The notes below the pieces were generated by a model. It saw nothing but the letters and a program-made list of their open reading frames with translations. It had not been told where the DNA came from and made no database searches. Of a stretch of DNA of 64,000 nucleotides, positions 47,882 to 55,168 are shown in pieces. This stretch comes from Bog-473 sp963750075 (lineage in GTDB: Bacteria; Actinomycetota; Acidimicrobiia; Acidimicrobiales; RAAP-2). Where the stretch lies: contig CAVVPG010000001.1 of assembly GCA_963750075.1 (NCBI GenBank), forward strand, positions 372,001-436,000, given 5' to 3'. Position 1 is the first letter of the stretch. The number at the start of each line of letters is the position of its first letter. The position numbers and the translations under genes were made by a program.

Positions 47882-48031
47882 CTAGATCGCGTCGGAGGTG
47901 GGGTCCGTCCACACGCACGGGTGGGTGCCCGGGCCGCCGGGTGACCCGTGGACGAAGAGCACCGGGCTGCCCGCACCCTCCTCGACCAACGCGACGGTGC
48001 CGGCCGGGGTCTGGAGGATCGACTCGTTCAC
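47882..48031 (-). pseudogene. N-terminal remnant of an alpha/beta hydrolase
   Basis: Starting at GTG 48031, 49 residues read 'TPAGTVALVEEGAGSPVLFV', then HGSPGG, the oxyanion loop that opens the alpha/beta hydrolase fold, then end at a stop with no catalytic Ser or His. It follows the AhpD-like gene by 8 nt. A truncated gene is the simplest reading. Confidence 0.55.
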
Positions 48032-48039
48032 GAGCGAGG

Positions 48040-48387
48040 CTACGCGCCGAAGAATTCCCCGAACGCGGCGAGAGCACGCGGCCCCCACACCGTGCCCGGG
48101 CCGCCGTTCATGGAGATGGCGACGCCGATCATCTCCGCGGCCTCCTCGGTGGTGGCGCCCTGGCGGGCGGCGCCGCGGGCGTGGGCCGCGATGCAGCCGT
48201 CGCACTCGCGGGTGACGGCGATGGCCAGCGCGATGAGCTCCTTCGTCTTGGCCGACAGCACCCCGTCGGCCATGGCGGCCGTGCTGAGGGCGCTGTAGGC
48301 GGACATCACCCCTGGGATGGCCTCCCGCAACGCGCGGTGCGGCTCGCGGAGGTCCTCTTGGACCTGATGGAAGTGTTCATGTGCCAT
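48040..48387 (-). CDS. AhpD/carboxymuconolactone decarboxylase-family protein
   Basis: A 115-residue helical protein with the redox motif ExxCxxC-H in 'VTRECDGCIAAHARGA', plus 'LSAKTKELIALAIAV' before it. Such proteins act as small peroxidases or thiol oxidoreductases. The Cys pair is intact. Upstream of the ATG the sequence tgtgccatggcg occurs twice, 29 nt apart (48379 and 48408), possibly a binding site. Confidence 0.88.
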   Translation of the reverse strand: MAHEHFHQVQEDLREPHRALREAIPGVMSAYSALSTAAMADGVLSAKTKELIALAIAVTRECDGCIAAHARGAARQGATTEEAAEMIGVAISMNGGPGTVWGPRALAAFGEFFGA

Positions 48388-48427
48388 GGCGCATGCTGGC
48401 ACGCCTGTGCCATGGCGTGGGAACTGC

Positions 48428-49030
48428 TCAGGAGCTCCCGGCGCTCCTCGGGCCGCGGCTGCGGACCTCCTCGACCGCGGACATCGCGTCGCGGAGCTCC
48501 TTGATCCAGTCCGCCTCGTGCTGGGCCACCAGGCGCACACACCAGGCCAGGGCCTCGCTGCGGCTGCGCGCCACGCCCGCGTCGATCAATGTGTCGAGCA
48601 CCCTGCGGTCCGCCATGCGGAGCCTGGTCATCACCGGCACGCCGGCCGTGGTGAACAGCGCGGTGGAGCCACCGCACACCGCACCCCACGAGACCGTACG
48701 GCGGAAGCCGGGCTGCGCCTCGTCGGCGATGCGCATGCGAGCGCCCCGGCTCTCCTCCCGGAACCCCGTGATCCTCGCCTGCTCGGCCACCCGCACCTCG
48801 TCCTCACCGGCCCCCTCGGGCAGCTGCGGGGGCGCCAGGGTCCCGACGACCTGGATCTCGTCGCCGTCGATCTCGATACTCGGGCTCCCCTCGAACCACG
48901 AGTCGGGCACCCGACCGGCGAACCAGGCCCCGATCAGGCGTTCCTGCTCGGGGCCCGAGGGCGGCGGGGTGGTCGAGCGCCTCCGGCCGCGCTGGGCGGC
49001 CCGGTAGCCTTCGTTCGTGTCATCTTTCAT
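48428..49030 (-). CDS. Actinobacterial protein with ribbon-helix-helix-like C terminus
   Basis: A 200-residue protein. The C-terminal 60 residues, 'RLRMADRRVLDTLIDAGVA' and 'RSRSEALAWCVRLVAQHEAD', have a ribbon-helix-helix pattern: a short strand followed by two helices with the SRSEAL turn. The middle (about 60-125) holds a conserved region of unknown role with 'EIDGDEIQVVGTLAPPQLPE'. Paralogous proteins occur widely in actinobacteria. Its promoter holds three 8-nt repeats, the kind of site RHH proteins bind, so autorepression is likely. Confidence 0.75.
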   Translation of the reverse strand: MKDDTNEGYRAAQRGRRRSTTPPPSGPEQERLIGAWFAGRVPDSWFEGSPSIEIDGDEIQVVGTLAPPQLPEGAGEDEVRVAEQARITGFREESRGARMRIADEAQPGFRRTVSWGAVCGGSTALFTTAGVPVMTRLRMADRRVLDTLIDAGVARSRSEALAWCVRLVAQHEADWIKELRDAMSAVEEVRSRGPRSAGSS

Positions 49031-49066
49031 ATTACGAGATTACATGATTACCTCGTCGCAGAGCAA
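49031..49066 (-). promoter_or_regulatory. Promoter with three ATTAC repeats before the RHH-like gene
   Basis: ATTAC occurs at 49031, 49039 and 49047, an exact 8-nt period. On the minus strand a -10 TAATCT (49042-49037) lies 6 nt before the ATG, and a TTGCTC -35 candidate is at 49066-49061. The repeats cover the -10 box and start, so a bound repressor would block transcription. Confidence 0.65.
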
Positions 49067-49084
49067 TGGCCTGGACCTGGCTCT

Positions 49085-49537
49085 TCACGCCAAGGGCAGT
49101 TTGAAACCGACGTGGCTGGGAGCGAAGCCGAGCCGTTCATAGAAGCGGTGGGCTTCCTCGCGCCGCAGGTTGGAGGTGAGCTGCACCCGGTAACAGCCGA
49201 GGGCGCGGGCCCGCTCGATGGCGTCGCGCAGCAGCGCGGTGCCGATACCGCTCCCCCGGTGATCGGGATGCACGTGCACCGACTCGATCTCGGCGCAGCG
49301 CCCGCCCTTTAGCTGCAGGTGCCGGAACACGATCAGCTCGCACACGCCGACGACCTGGCCGGCGAGCTCCGCCACCAGGACGGCGCCGCCGGCATCGTCG
49401 ATCTCGCGCCGCGCCGCCGCGTAGGGGCCGATGTCGGCGGCGTCCTCGTTCCGTCGAGGGTCCCCGGGCAGCGCACCGAGGACGAGCAGTTCGACGGCCC
49501 GACTGAGATCGGCGTCGGTGGCCCGCCTGACTACGAG
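49085..49537 (-). CDS. GNAT acetyltransferase, start codon unclear
   Basis: About 151 codons encode a complete GNAT fold: 'VVRRATDADLSRAVELLV' (beta1-alpha1), 'GGAVLVAELAGQVVGVCELI' (beta2-3), 'EIESVHVHPDHRGSGIGTAL' with the acetyl-CoA loop, and 'AHRFYERLGFAPSHVGFKLP'. The first ATG/GTG-type start in frame is 49375, which would cut off a third of the fold. A GTG at 49562, inside the end of the PASTA-like gene, is in the wrong frame by one base, so a missing base in the GGGG run near 49538-49545 or a rare start is likely. Substrate unknown. Confidence 0.7.
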   Translation of the reverse strand, partial: LVVRRATDADLSRAVELLVLGALPGDPRRNEDAADIGPYAAARREIDDAGGAVLVAELAGQVVGVCELIVFRHLQLKGGRCAEIESVHVHPDHRGSGIGTALLRDAIERARALGCYRVQLTSNLRREEAHRFYERLGFAPSHVGFKLPLA

Positions 49538-49559
49538 CCCCGCAGGGGTCTGACTCGAG

Positions 49560-50378
49560 TCACTGGGGGCAGGTATGCATCGTCATGGCGACCGGCGTGC
49601 CGGGTGTGAGCACCGTGCCCGGCGCCGGGCTCTGGCTCAACACGATCTGCGGTGGCAACGTCGCCGCGACCAGCTGCACGACGGACGTGGCCACGCCCAG
49701 CGATGTGGCGGCGCTCGTCGTTGTCGTCGCCGGGCGCGTCGTCGTTGTCGTCGGCGGGCGCGTCGTCGTCGGTGGGTGCGTGGTCGTCGTGGGGCCGACC
49801 GAGTTGCACGCCCATGTGAGGCCGGCCAAGGCCAGGAGATGCACTGCCGACCCAAAGGTCTGACTCGTGATGTTGGGCACGACCGAGCCGCCGGGGTAGC
49901 AGCCCGACCAGCTGATCCCGACGTACGAACCCTTTGGCCTTGTCGCGCCGGGAAGGAGGGGGACGGGCGGCTTGCTCGGAATCGAGAGCGACACGACGAC
50001 GCTCTGACTCGTCAGGGTCCCCTTGTTGCACGCCGGATTCGAGTTGATGGCGAGGAAACCCGCGACCCGGAGGTAGAAGTGGGCAGGCGTGATCTTCATC
50101 CCGATCACGTTCGGAACGGCGACGCCCGGTGTGGTCGGAACGGTCGTCGGAACCGTCGTCGGAACCGTCGTCGGTACCGTCGACGTGGTGCTTGTCGTCG
50201 TGGTCGTCTTCTTCGATGCAGCTTTTCGTGGGGGGGCCGCGGAGCTACAAGAAGTCAGGGCAAGTACCGCCACCAGAACGGTCACACACGCCGCCACTCG
50301 TCGCTGTCGACTATGCGAGGGACCACGTCGGACCCTGACACACCCTGGCGGGCGCAGGAGGGGCTGCTCTCTGGTCAT
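49560..50378 (-). CDS. Lipoprotein with PASTA-like repeats
   Basis: A 272-residue surface lipoprotein. The signal 'RRVAACVTVLVAVLALTSC' ends in a lipobox Cys. A Thr/Pro/Val linker with 'TTVPTTVPTTVPTT' repeats leads to three PASTA-like modules: 'VAVPNVIGMKITPAHFYLRV', 'GGSVVPNITSQTFGSAVHLL', and 'ATSLGVATSVVQLVAATLPP' with 'QSPAPGTVLTPGT'. A second Thr/Pro linker separates the last one. PASTA modules bind muropeptides or beta-lactams, so a cell-wall role is inferred; there is no kinase domain. ATG 50378 is used; GTG 50402 is possible. Confidence 0.75.
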   Translation of the reverse strand: MTREQPLLRPPGCVRVRRGPSHSRQRRVAACVTVLVAVLALTSCSSAAPPRKAASKKTTTTTSTTSTVPTTVPTTVPTTVPTTPGVAVPNVIGMKITPAHFYLRVAGFLAINSNPACNKGTLTSQSVVVSLSIPSKPPVPLLPGATRPKGSYVGISWSGCYPGGSVVPNITSQTFGSAVHLLALAGLTWACNSVGPTTTTHPPTTTRPPTTTTTRPATTTTSAATSLGVATSVVQLVAATLPPQIVLSQSPAPGTVLTPGTPVAMTMHTCPQ

Positions 50379-50618
50379 TGGCAGATGTCCACTCTCAATC
50401 ACTACACGCTGTCGGCGGGCGCGCGGTCACCCGGGATCGCGTGCACGGAGGACTCCGTCGCCAGGACCCTAATCCAGCGTACAGGCTGAGAACGTGCGCC
50501 TCGGATTGAAGGCAGAGGCGTCGATGTACGATCACCTCTCCGGCCTGGGACCAGTCCGGCACGATCCTGAGCACGCCGAGCGGTCCGAGGCACGGGTCCG
50601 TGATGGCGCGGTGGAACC

Positions 50619-50828
50619 TCAGTGACCGCTCTTGCGCTCCCGCAGCGTGATGGCGCGACGGGGACAGTCCCGGGCGGCCCGCTTGGCCGCGTCCACGAGC
50701 TCGAAAGGCAGCGGCTTGCCGTCGACGATGGGATAGCCCCACTCGTCGAGCGTGATGGCCTCGGGCAGCAGCTCGGCGCAGTAGCCGTAGGCGTCGCAAG
50801 CGACGGGGTCGACAAGGATGCGGAGCAT
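50619..50828 (-). CDS. Small ferredoxin (single 3Fe-4S/4Fe-4S cluster)
   Basis: A 69-residue electron carrier. Cluster ligands are Cys in 'VDPVACDAYGYCAELLPEAI' (C-x5-C) and Cys in 'RAARDCPRRAI'. With only three Cys it is most like the 3Fe-4S ferredoxins that serve actinobacterial P450s, although the spacing would allow a 4Fe-4S cluster with another ligand. It starts 2 nt after the stop of the NuoF-like gene, the last gene of the redox operon. The 216 bp downstream (50403-50618) hold nothing I recognise. Confidence 0.9.
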   Translation of the reverse strand: MLRILVDPVACDAYGYCAELLPEAITLDEWGYPIVDGKPLPFELVDAAKRAARDCPRRAITLRERKSGH

Positions 50829-50830
50829 GG

Positions 50831-52111
50831 TCAGGCCGCCCTGACCGTCTGAGGGAAGCGGAGCTGCGTCGGGCGGTTCCAATGCAGGCAGGGCGCACCG
50901 TGAGCGTGCGTGCGCACGTCGTCTGCGAAGACGTTGAGCGCGCTGCGCACGAGGTTGACGGCCCCGTCGGGATGCCGGCAGGCGCCGCGCCCGTCGACCT
51001 CCTTCAGTCGCCTGTCGAGGCGGGCCGTCAATTCGTGGTCGACATGCCCGCGGGCCAGCCGCGTCAGGTCGTCGGCGATGGCCGGCAACCCGTAGACGCA
51101 CGGTCCGCACTGCCCGACGCTCTGGCTCGCCATGTAGTGGGCGATGCGGGCCGACTCCATGAGCCCGCAGGCGTCCTGCCCGAGGACGATCACGATGCCG
51201 ACCCCCGCCGTCGCCCCGATGGCGCGCAGCGACAACGACGCGTAGGGCGTACTGAAGTGGGCCGGGTCGACCCAGGAGCCGCCGTACCCTCCCACGAGGA
51301 GCGCCTGGGGGACGCCGATGGGCGTGGCCCGGTTGGCCAGATCGAGCAGCGGTGTCCCGCGGTCGACCTCGACCACGCCCGGGTGCTCCACCGCCCCGGA
51401 GATCGTGATGAGCGAGGTCCCGGGGTCCTCGACCAGACCATGGGCGCGGAAGGCGTCGGGCCCGGTGCGGGCGATCATCGCGACGTGGGCCAGCGTCTCC
51501 GCGTTGTGCACCAGCGCGGCGCGACGGCCGATGCGAAGGGCCGTCCCCTTGTCGGGCCGGAAGGTCGGGAGGGACTGGCCGGCGTCGACCCAGCGGACCA
51601 GAGCAGATTCCTCGCCGGCCACGAAGCGGTCGGGCGGACGCACCATGAACTCGGAGACCGGCGCACCTCCGGCGGCGCGCTCGGCCATGGCGGTGGAGAC
51701 GGCGGCGGCGGCGTGCTCGCGCCCGTCGGGCACGCACACGACGACCCGGCGCGCGCCGCTGGCCGCGGCCAGGAGCTGGGCGCCGTCGAGCACCAGATGG
51801 GGCGACCGCATCAGGAGGAGCTTGTCCTTGTCGCTGGCCGGTTCACCCTCCATCGCGTTGACGAGGATCGTGCCGCCCCCGCCGGCGGCGTGCGCCACCG
51901 AAAGCTTGATCGCCGCCGGGAACCCGGCGCCGCCGCGGCCCGCCAGCCCCGAGGCCTCCAGCATCGACACGAACGCCTCGCGCCAGCCGGGGGCGCGCCG
52001 CGACGGCAGCGGGACCGGTCCGAGCGTCTTCACGTGACCGGCGAGGTCGGTGGGGTGGCCGAGGAGACGGTAGCGGCCGGTGGCCGGAATGACGTCGCTC
52101 ACGCTAGGCAC
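50831..52111 (-). CDS. NuoF-like NADH dehydrogenase flavoprotein
   Basis: A 426-residue protein of the NADH-quinone oxidoreductase subunit F family. FMN/NADH features are 'GLAGRGGAGFP' (residues 55-65), 'NAMEGEPASDKD' (85-96) and 'VAGEESALVRW' (164-174); an SLBB region follows at about 230-280. The 4Fe-4S motif reads SVGQCGPC (331-338) and Cys378 in 'GRGACRHPDG', so the first of the usual CxxCxxC Cys is Val332 or Ser331. A cluster with only three Cys or a changed type is expected. No NuoE or NuoG partner is present; it probably passes electrons to the adjacent ferredoxin or heme protein. Confidence 0.88.
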   Translation of the reverse strand: MPSVSDVIPATGRYRLLGHPTDLAGHVKTLGPVPLPSRRAPGWREAFVSMLEASGLAGRGGAGFPAAIKLSVAHAAGGGGTILVNAMEGEPASDKDKLLLMRSPHLVLDGAQLLAAASGARRVVVCVPDGREHAAAAVSTAMAERAAGGAPVSEFMVRPPDRFVAGEESALVRWVDAGQSLPTFRPDKGTALRIGRRAALVHNAETLAHVAMIARTGPDAFRAHGLVEDPGTSLITISGAVEHPGVVEVDRGTPLLDLANRATPIGVPQALLVGGYGGSWVDPAHFSTPYASLSLRAIGATAGVGIVIVLGQDACGLMESARIAHYMASQSVGQCGPCVYGLPAIADDLTRLARGHVDHELTARLDRRLKEVDGRGACRHPDGAVNLVRSALNVFADDVRTHAHGAPCLHWNRPTQLRFPQTVRAA

Positions 52112-52727
52112 GGGGTCCCTCCACCCGCCCCCGGCCGCTCAGCGCGAGGTGCTTCGGCGGCACGCCGGAGACCGAGGCGCGTGCAGTCCTCGCTTCGACC
52201 TGGCGGGCGGCCACCCGCAGTCGCCACACGAGCGCGGCGCCGACGGACGCGACACAGGCCACCCCGAGCGCGATGACCCAGCCCTCGCTCGCGTCGGTGC
52301 CCATGCCGAACGTGTGGGCCAGGGCCACGGGCCAGCTGAGGTAGGCGAGCCAATGGATGGCACGCCAGATGCCGGGTCGCATCCGCGCCCGGAGCAGGCT
52401 GGTCACGAACACGGCGAGCAGCAGATCGAGCGCGACAGCGCCCACCCCGACCCACACGCGCCCGTAGCTCGAGGTGAACGGGACGACCACGGCGGCCCAG
52501 CTGATGTTGACGTACGTATCGAGCACGCTGGTGAGCACGTGGATCCCGAGGAAGACGACGGCGATCATGGAGAGGCGGCGATGCAGCTCCTGCTGCGCGA
52601 AGCCCGGCCAGCGCCGGGCGCGGGCGCGGGTGGTGGTCGTGATGCCCAACACCATGGTCACGGTGAGCAGGACGAGGGCCATGATCCCGCTGGCCCGCGT
52701 GGCGTACCACAGGGAGGTCGAGCTCAT
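52104..52727 (-). CDS. Ferric reductase-like transmembrane heme protein
   Basis: A 207-residue membrane protein with about six helices: 'ATRASGIMALVLLTVTMVLG', 'LSMIAVVFLGIHVLTSVLD', 'AVALDLLLAVFVTSLL' and 'AIHWLAYLSWPVALAHTFGM'. His residues in 'ELHRRLSM', 'GIHVLTS', 'AIHWLAY' and 'ALAHTFG' are spaced like the b-heme ligands of ferric reductase/YedZ-type proteins. It lacks FAD and NADH domains, so electrons must come from a partner. A GGGGAGG site precedes the ATG, which overlaps the ApbE stop (ATGA). Confidence 0.87.
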   Translation of the reverse strand: MSSTSLWYATRASGIMALVLLTVTMVLGITTTTRARARRWPGFAQQELHRRLSMIAVVFLGIHVLTSVLDTYVNISWAAVVVPFTSSYGRVWVGVGAVALDLLLAVFVTSLLRARMRPGIWRAIHWLAYLSWPVALAHTFGMGTDASEGWVIALGVACVASVGAALVWRLRVAARQVEARTARASVSGVPPKHLALSGRGRVEGPRA

Positions 52728-53668
52728 GCCGCCTCCCCGGGCCACCCGTGTACCGAGAACACCCGCCCGTCGAAACGGACGAGGCGCAGGGACTGGTCGA
52801 AGCCGGCGAGCCTGTCCAGGGCCTCGGCGCCCCACACGATGGCGGCGGTCGTCAAGGTGTTGGCCTCCACGCAGCTGGCGCCGGTGGCCGAGACGAGGAG
52901 CCAGTAGGGCGCCACGGAGTCACCGGTCCGGGGGTCGACGATGTGGTGGACCTGCCGATCGCCCACCGTCCACGCCCTGACCGAGGTGGCGGAGCTGGCG
53001 AGGCCGCCGTGGGTGATGGCAACCACCTGGTCGACCAGCCCGGGCGGGGTCGACGACTCCCGGGCGATGCCGACGGCCCAACCGCCGGCGGGTGGCCGGC
53101 CGGCAACGGCGACGTCGCCGCCGAGGCTCACCAATGTGCCGCTCCCGATCGTGCGGGCGATGTGCGAGGCAGCCCGGTCGGCAGCCAGTGCCTTCGCAGT
53201 CGAGCCCAGATCGAGGCGGACACCGCGCGGGATGCGGACGGAGCGGCTGGATGGGTCGAGCTGCACGTGCAGATAGCCGGCGACGGGCCCGAGGGCGCCG
53301 GGCGGAGCGGACGGCCGCGCCAGCACCTCCCCGAGGTCGGCGTCGTAGCCGAGGGCCGCGATGGCGTTGCCGATCGTCGGATCGACGGCGCCGCCGGTGC
53401 GCTCCGCGGCATGCAGTGCCACCGAGAGAGCCTCGAAGAGGAGCTCGCTGACCTCGACGGGACGTCCGGCGTTGGCGTGCACTGCCTGTAACTCGGAGTC
53501 GTCGCGGAACCGGCTGCAGGCCAGGTCGATCGCCTCGAGCTCGGCGGTGAGCAGGTGCTCAGCCTCGTCCGCGGCGTCGCTGTCCTGCACGACGACGGTC
53601 GCCGTGGTGCCGATGGCACGGAAGGAGCGGCTGGTGAGGATCGGCTCGCGCACCGTCGTCGTCGTCAT
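52724..53668 (-). CDS. apbE: FAD:protein FMN transferase (ApbE)
   Basis: Attaches FMN covalently to Thr of target proteins outside the membrane. The 314-residue product has 'FRAIGTTATVVVQDSDAADE', 'RFRDDSELQAVHANAG', 'GAVDPTIGNAIAALGYDAD', 'RGVRLDLGSTAKALAADRAA' and 'TVGDRQVHHIVDPRTGDSVA', all family motifs. No signal peptide is seen. It overlaps the genes on both sides (ATGA). No FMN-binding-domain protein with the usual D-x-x-(S/T)-G-A-T target is in the operon; the flavinylated partner is unknown. Confidence 0.93.
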   Translation of the reverse strand: MTTTTVREPILTSRSFRAIGTTATVVVQDSDAADEAEHLLTAELEAIDLACSRFRDDSELQAVHANAGRPVEVSELLFEALSVALHAAERTGGAVDPTIGNAIAALGYDADLGEVLARPSAPPGALGPVAGYLHVQLDPSSRSVRIPRGVRLDLGSTAKALAADRAASHIARTIGSGTLVSLGGDVAVAGRPPAGGWAVGIARESSTPPGLVDQVVAITHGGLASSATSVRAWTVGDRQVHHIVDPRTGDSVAPYWLLVSATGASCVEANTLTTAAIVWGAEALDRLAGFDQSLRLVRFDGRVFSVHGWPGEAA

Positions 53669-54030
53669 GCCGAGGACCCGCCCGAGGTGACGGTCGGGGT
53701 CGACGAGCTGCTCATCGGGGTCGACGAGGAGCTGCCGGCGGACGTGGAAGAGCTGGACGAGGAGGACGAGGAGCTGCCACCGGCGACGGTCGTGGCGGTC
53801 GAGCCGGACGGCACGGTCGCCGTGGCGGTGCTCTTCGCCGTGCTGCTCGAACCTGCGTGGTCGTGGGACACGGCGACCCCGATGGCCACCGTGACCCCGG
53901 TGGCGGCCAGAACGGCGCCGCGGGTGAGGGTGCGCAGCCGCGCTCTGGCCTTGTCCCTGCTCTGGGCTGTGGGGGGTTCACCAAGGGTTGACATGGGACG
54001 GGAGGACCTCTGCTCGGGGGACCACGTCAT
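53665..54030 (-). CDS. Small membrane-anchored Ser/Thr-rich protein
   Basis: A 121-residue protein, first in the redox operon. A basic N-terminal region precedes a helix, 'GAVLAATGVTVAIGVAVS', and then a tail of about 70 residues composed almost only of Ser, Thr, Gly, Ala and Val ('SSSSSSSSSSTSAGSSSST'). It has His-Asp-His after the helix. The tail probably lies outside the cell. No FMN-binding motif is present, although 'PSGSTATTVAG' is loosely similar to flavinylation sites. Possibly a partner of ApbE; function unknown. An internal ATG at 53994 could be the start. Confidence 0.7.
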   Translation of the reverse strand: MTWSPEQRSSRPMSTLGEPPTAQSRDKARARLRTLTRGAVLAATGVTVAIGVAVSHDHAGSSSTAKSTATATVPSGSTATTVAGGSSSSSSSSSSTSAGSSSSTPMSSSSTPTVTSGGSSA

Positions 54031-54174
54031 CCCACCATCCGGGCATCGATACCCTCGCAGGATCCGCTGTGGGTCTGCTGTGACATCTGTTCCCGCCGGC
54101 CCGGGTCACGAATCGGCGCCCGCCGCTACGATCGCCCGCGCCGGCCGACGACGCGACGCCGGCAGGGAGTGACG

Positions 54175-55146
54175 ATGTCCCAGGTCAACACGGTGCTGGG
54201 CCCGGTCGACGGCGGCCGCCTGGGCCGCACCCTCATGCACGAGCACATTTTCGTGCTGAGCCCCGAGATCGAGAAGACCGGGGAGGAGTGGGACGAAACC
54301 CTCCAGCAGGGGCGGGCCGTGGCCAAGCTGCGCGAGCTCAAGGAGCACGGCATCGACACCCTGGTCGACCTCACGGTCGTCGGGCTGGGACGGTACATCC
54401 CCCGGATCGCAGCGATCGCGGCGCAGGTCCCCGACATCAACGTCGTCGTGGCGACGGGGGTCTACACCTACAACGAGGTCCCGATGTACTTCCACTTCCG
54501 CGGTCCGGGCACCGTCCTCGGCGGACCCGAGCCCATGGTGGACCTCTTCGTCCGGGAGATCCGGCAGGGAATCGGAGACACCGGTGTGCGGGCCGGCATC
54601 CTCAAGTGCGCCTCGGATCGTCCCGGCATCACCCCGGGCGTCGAGCGCGTCCTCCGTGCCGTGGCGCGGGCGCACCGAGAGACCGGGGTCCCGATCACCA
54701 CACACACGCCCACGCCGCCCGAGCCCTGGGGCCTCGAGCAGCAACGCGTCTTCAAAGAGGAGGGGGTAGACCTCGCCCGCGTGGTCATCGGTCACAGCGG
54801 CGGGACCGTCAACACGGATTACCACCTGAGCCTGATCGACAACGGCTCGTATCTCGGCTTCGACCACTTCGGCCTGCCCGGCATCACCCTCGAGGAGCGT
54901 GTGGACGCCGTCGGCCGGCTCTGCGAGCGGGGATACGCCGAGAGGATCGTGCTGTCGCACGACGCCATGTGCTTCGTGGACTGGTTCCCGCGCTCGGTGA
55001 TGGACGCGTCACAGTCGTGGCGCTGGACGTACATCTCCGACGAGGTGCTCCCCGCCATGAAGGCGCGCGGCATCAGCGACGCTGAGGTCACGACCATGCT
55101 GGTCGACAACCCGCGCGCCATCCTCGGAGGGGGCGAGCCCTACTGA
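54175..55146 (+). CDS. Phosphotriesterase/lactonase-like metal hydrolase
   Basis: A binuclear-metal amidohydrolase of 323 residues. Metal ligands are His22 and His24 in 'LMHEHIFVL', carbamylated Lys144 in 'RAGILKCASDRPG', His177 in 'PITTHTPTP', His207 in 'VVIGHSGGTV' and Asp263 in 'VLSHDAMCF'. All family ligands are present. Natural substrates of such proteins are usually lactones; organophosphate activity is a promiscuous trait. The start at 54175 has GGGAG upstream. The next genes encode an acyl-CoA ligase and a crotonase, suggesting a lactone or cyclic ester degradation route. Confidence 0.9.
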   Translation: MSQVNTVLGPVDGGRLGRTLMHEHIFVLSPEIEKTGEEWDETLQQGRAVAKLRELKEHGIDTLVDLTVVGLGRYIPRIAAIAAQVPDINVVVATGVYTYNEVPMYFHFRGPGTVLGGPEPMVDLFVREIRQGIGDTGVRAGILKCASDRPGITPGVERVLRAVARAHRETGVPITTHTPTPPEPWGLEQQRVFKEEGVDLARVVIGHSGGTVNTDYHLSLIDNGSYLGFDHFGLPGITLEERVDAVGRLCERGYAERIVLSHDAMCFVDWFPRSVMDASQSWRWTYISDEVLPAMKARGISDAEVTTMLVDNPRAILGGGEPY

Positions 55147-55168
55147 TGGTGCCCCCCGCTCCCGTGGC

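Noticed and set aside
48379..48419. Repeated tgtgccatggcg as an operator
   Set aside because: One copy overlaps the start codon of the AhpD-like gene and two copies alone are weak evidence; mentioned only in the gene entry.
48428..49537. RHH-like gene next to GNAT gene as a TacA-TacT toxin-antitoxin pair
   Set aside because: The order is reversed, the RHH-like gene has its own promoter, is much longer than an antitoxin, and the GNAT resembles ordinary acetyltransferases.
53712..53800. Simple repeats around the Ser-rich tail as a regulatory repeat
   Set aside because: They are explained by the Ser/Thr-rich coding sequence.
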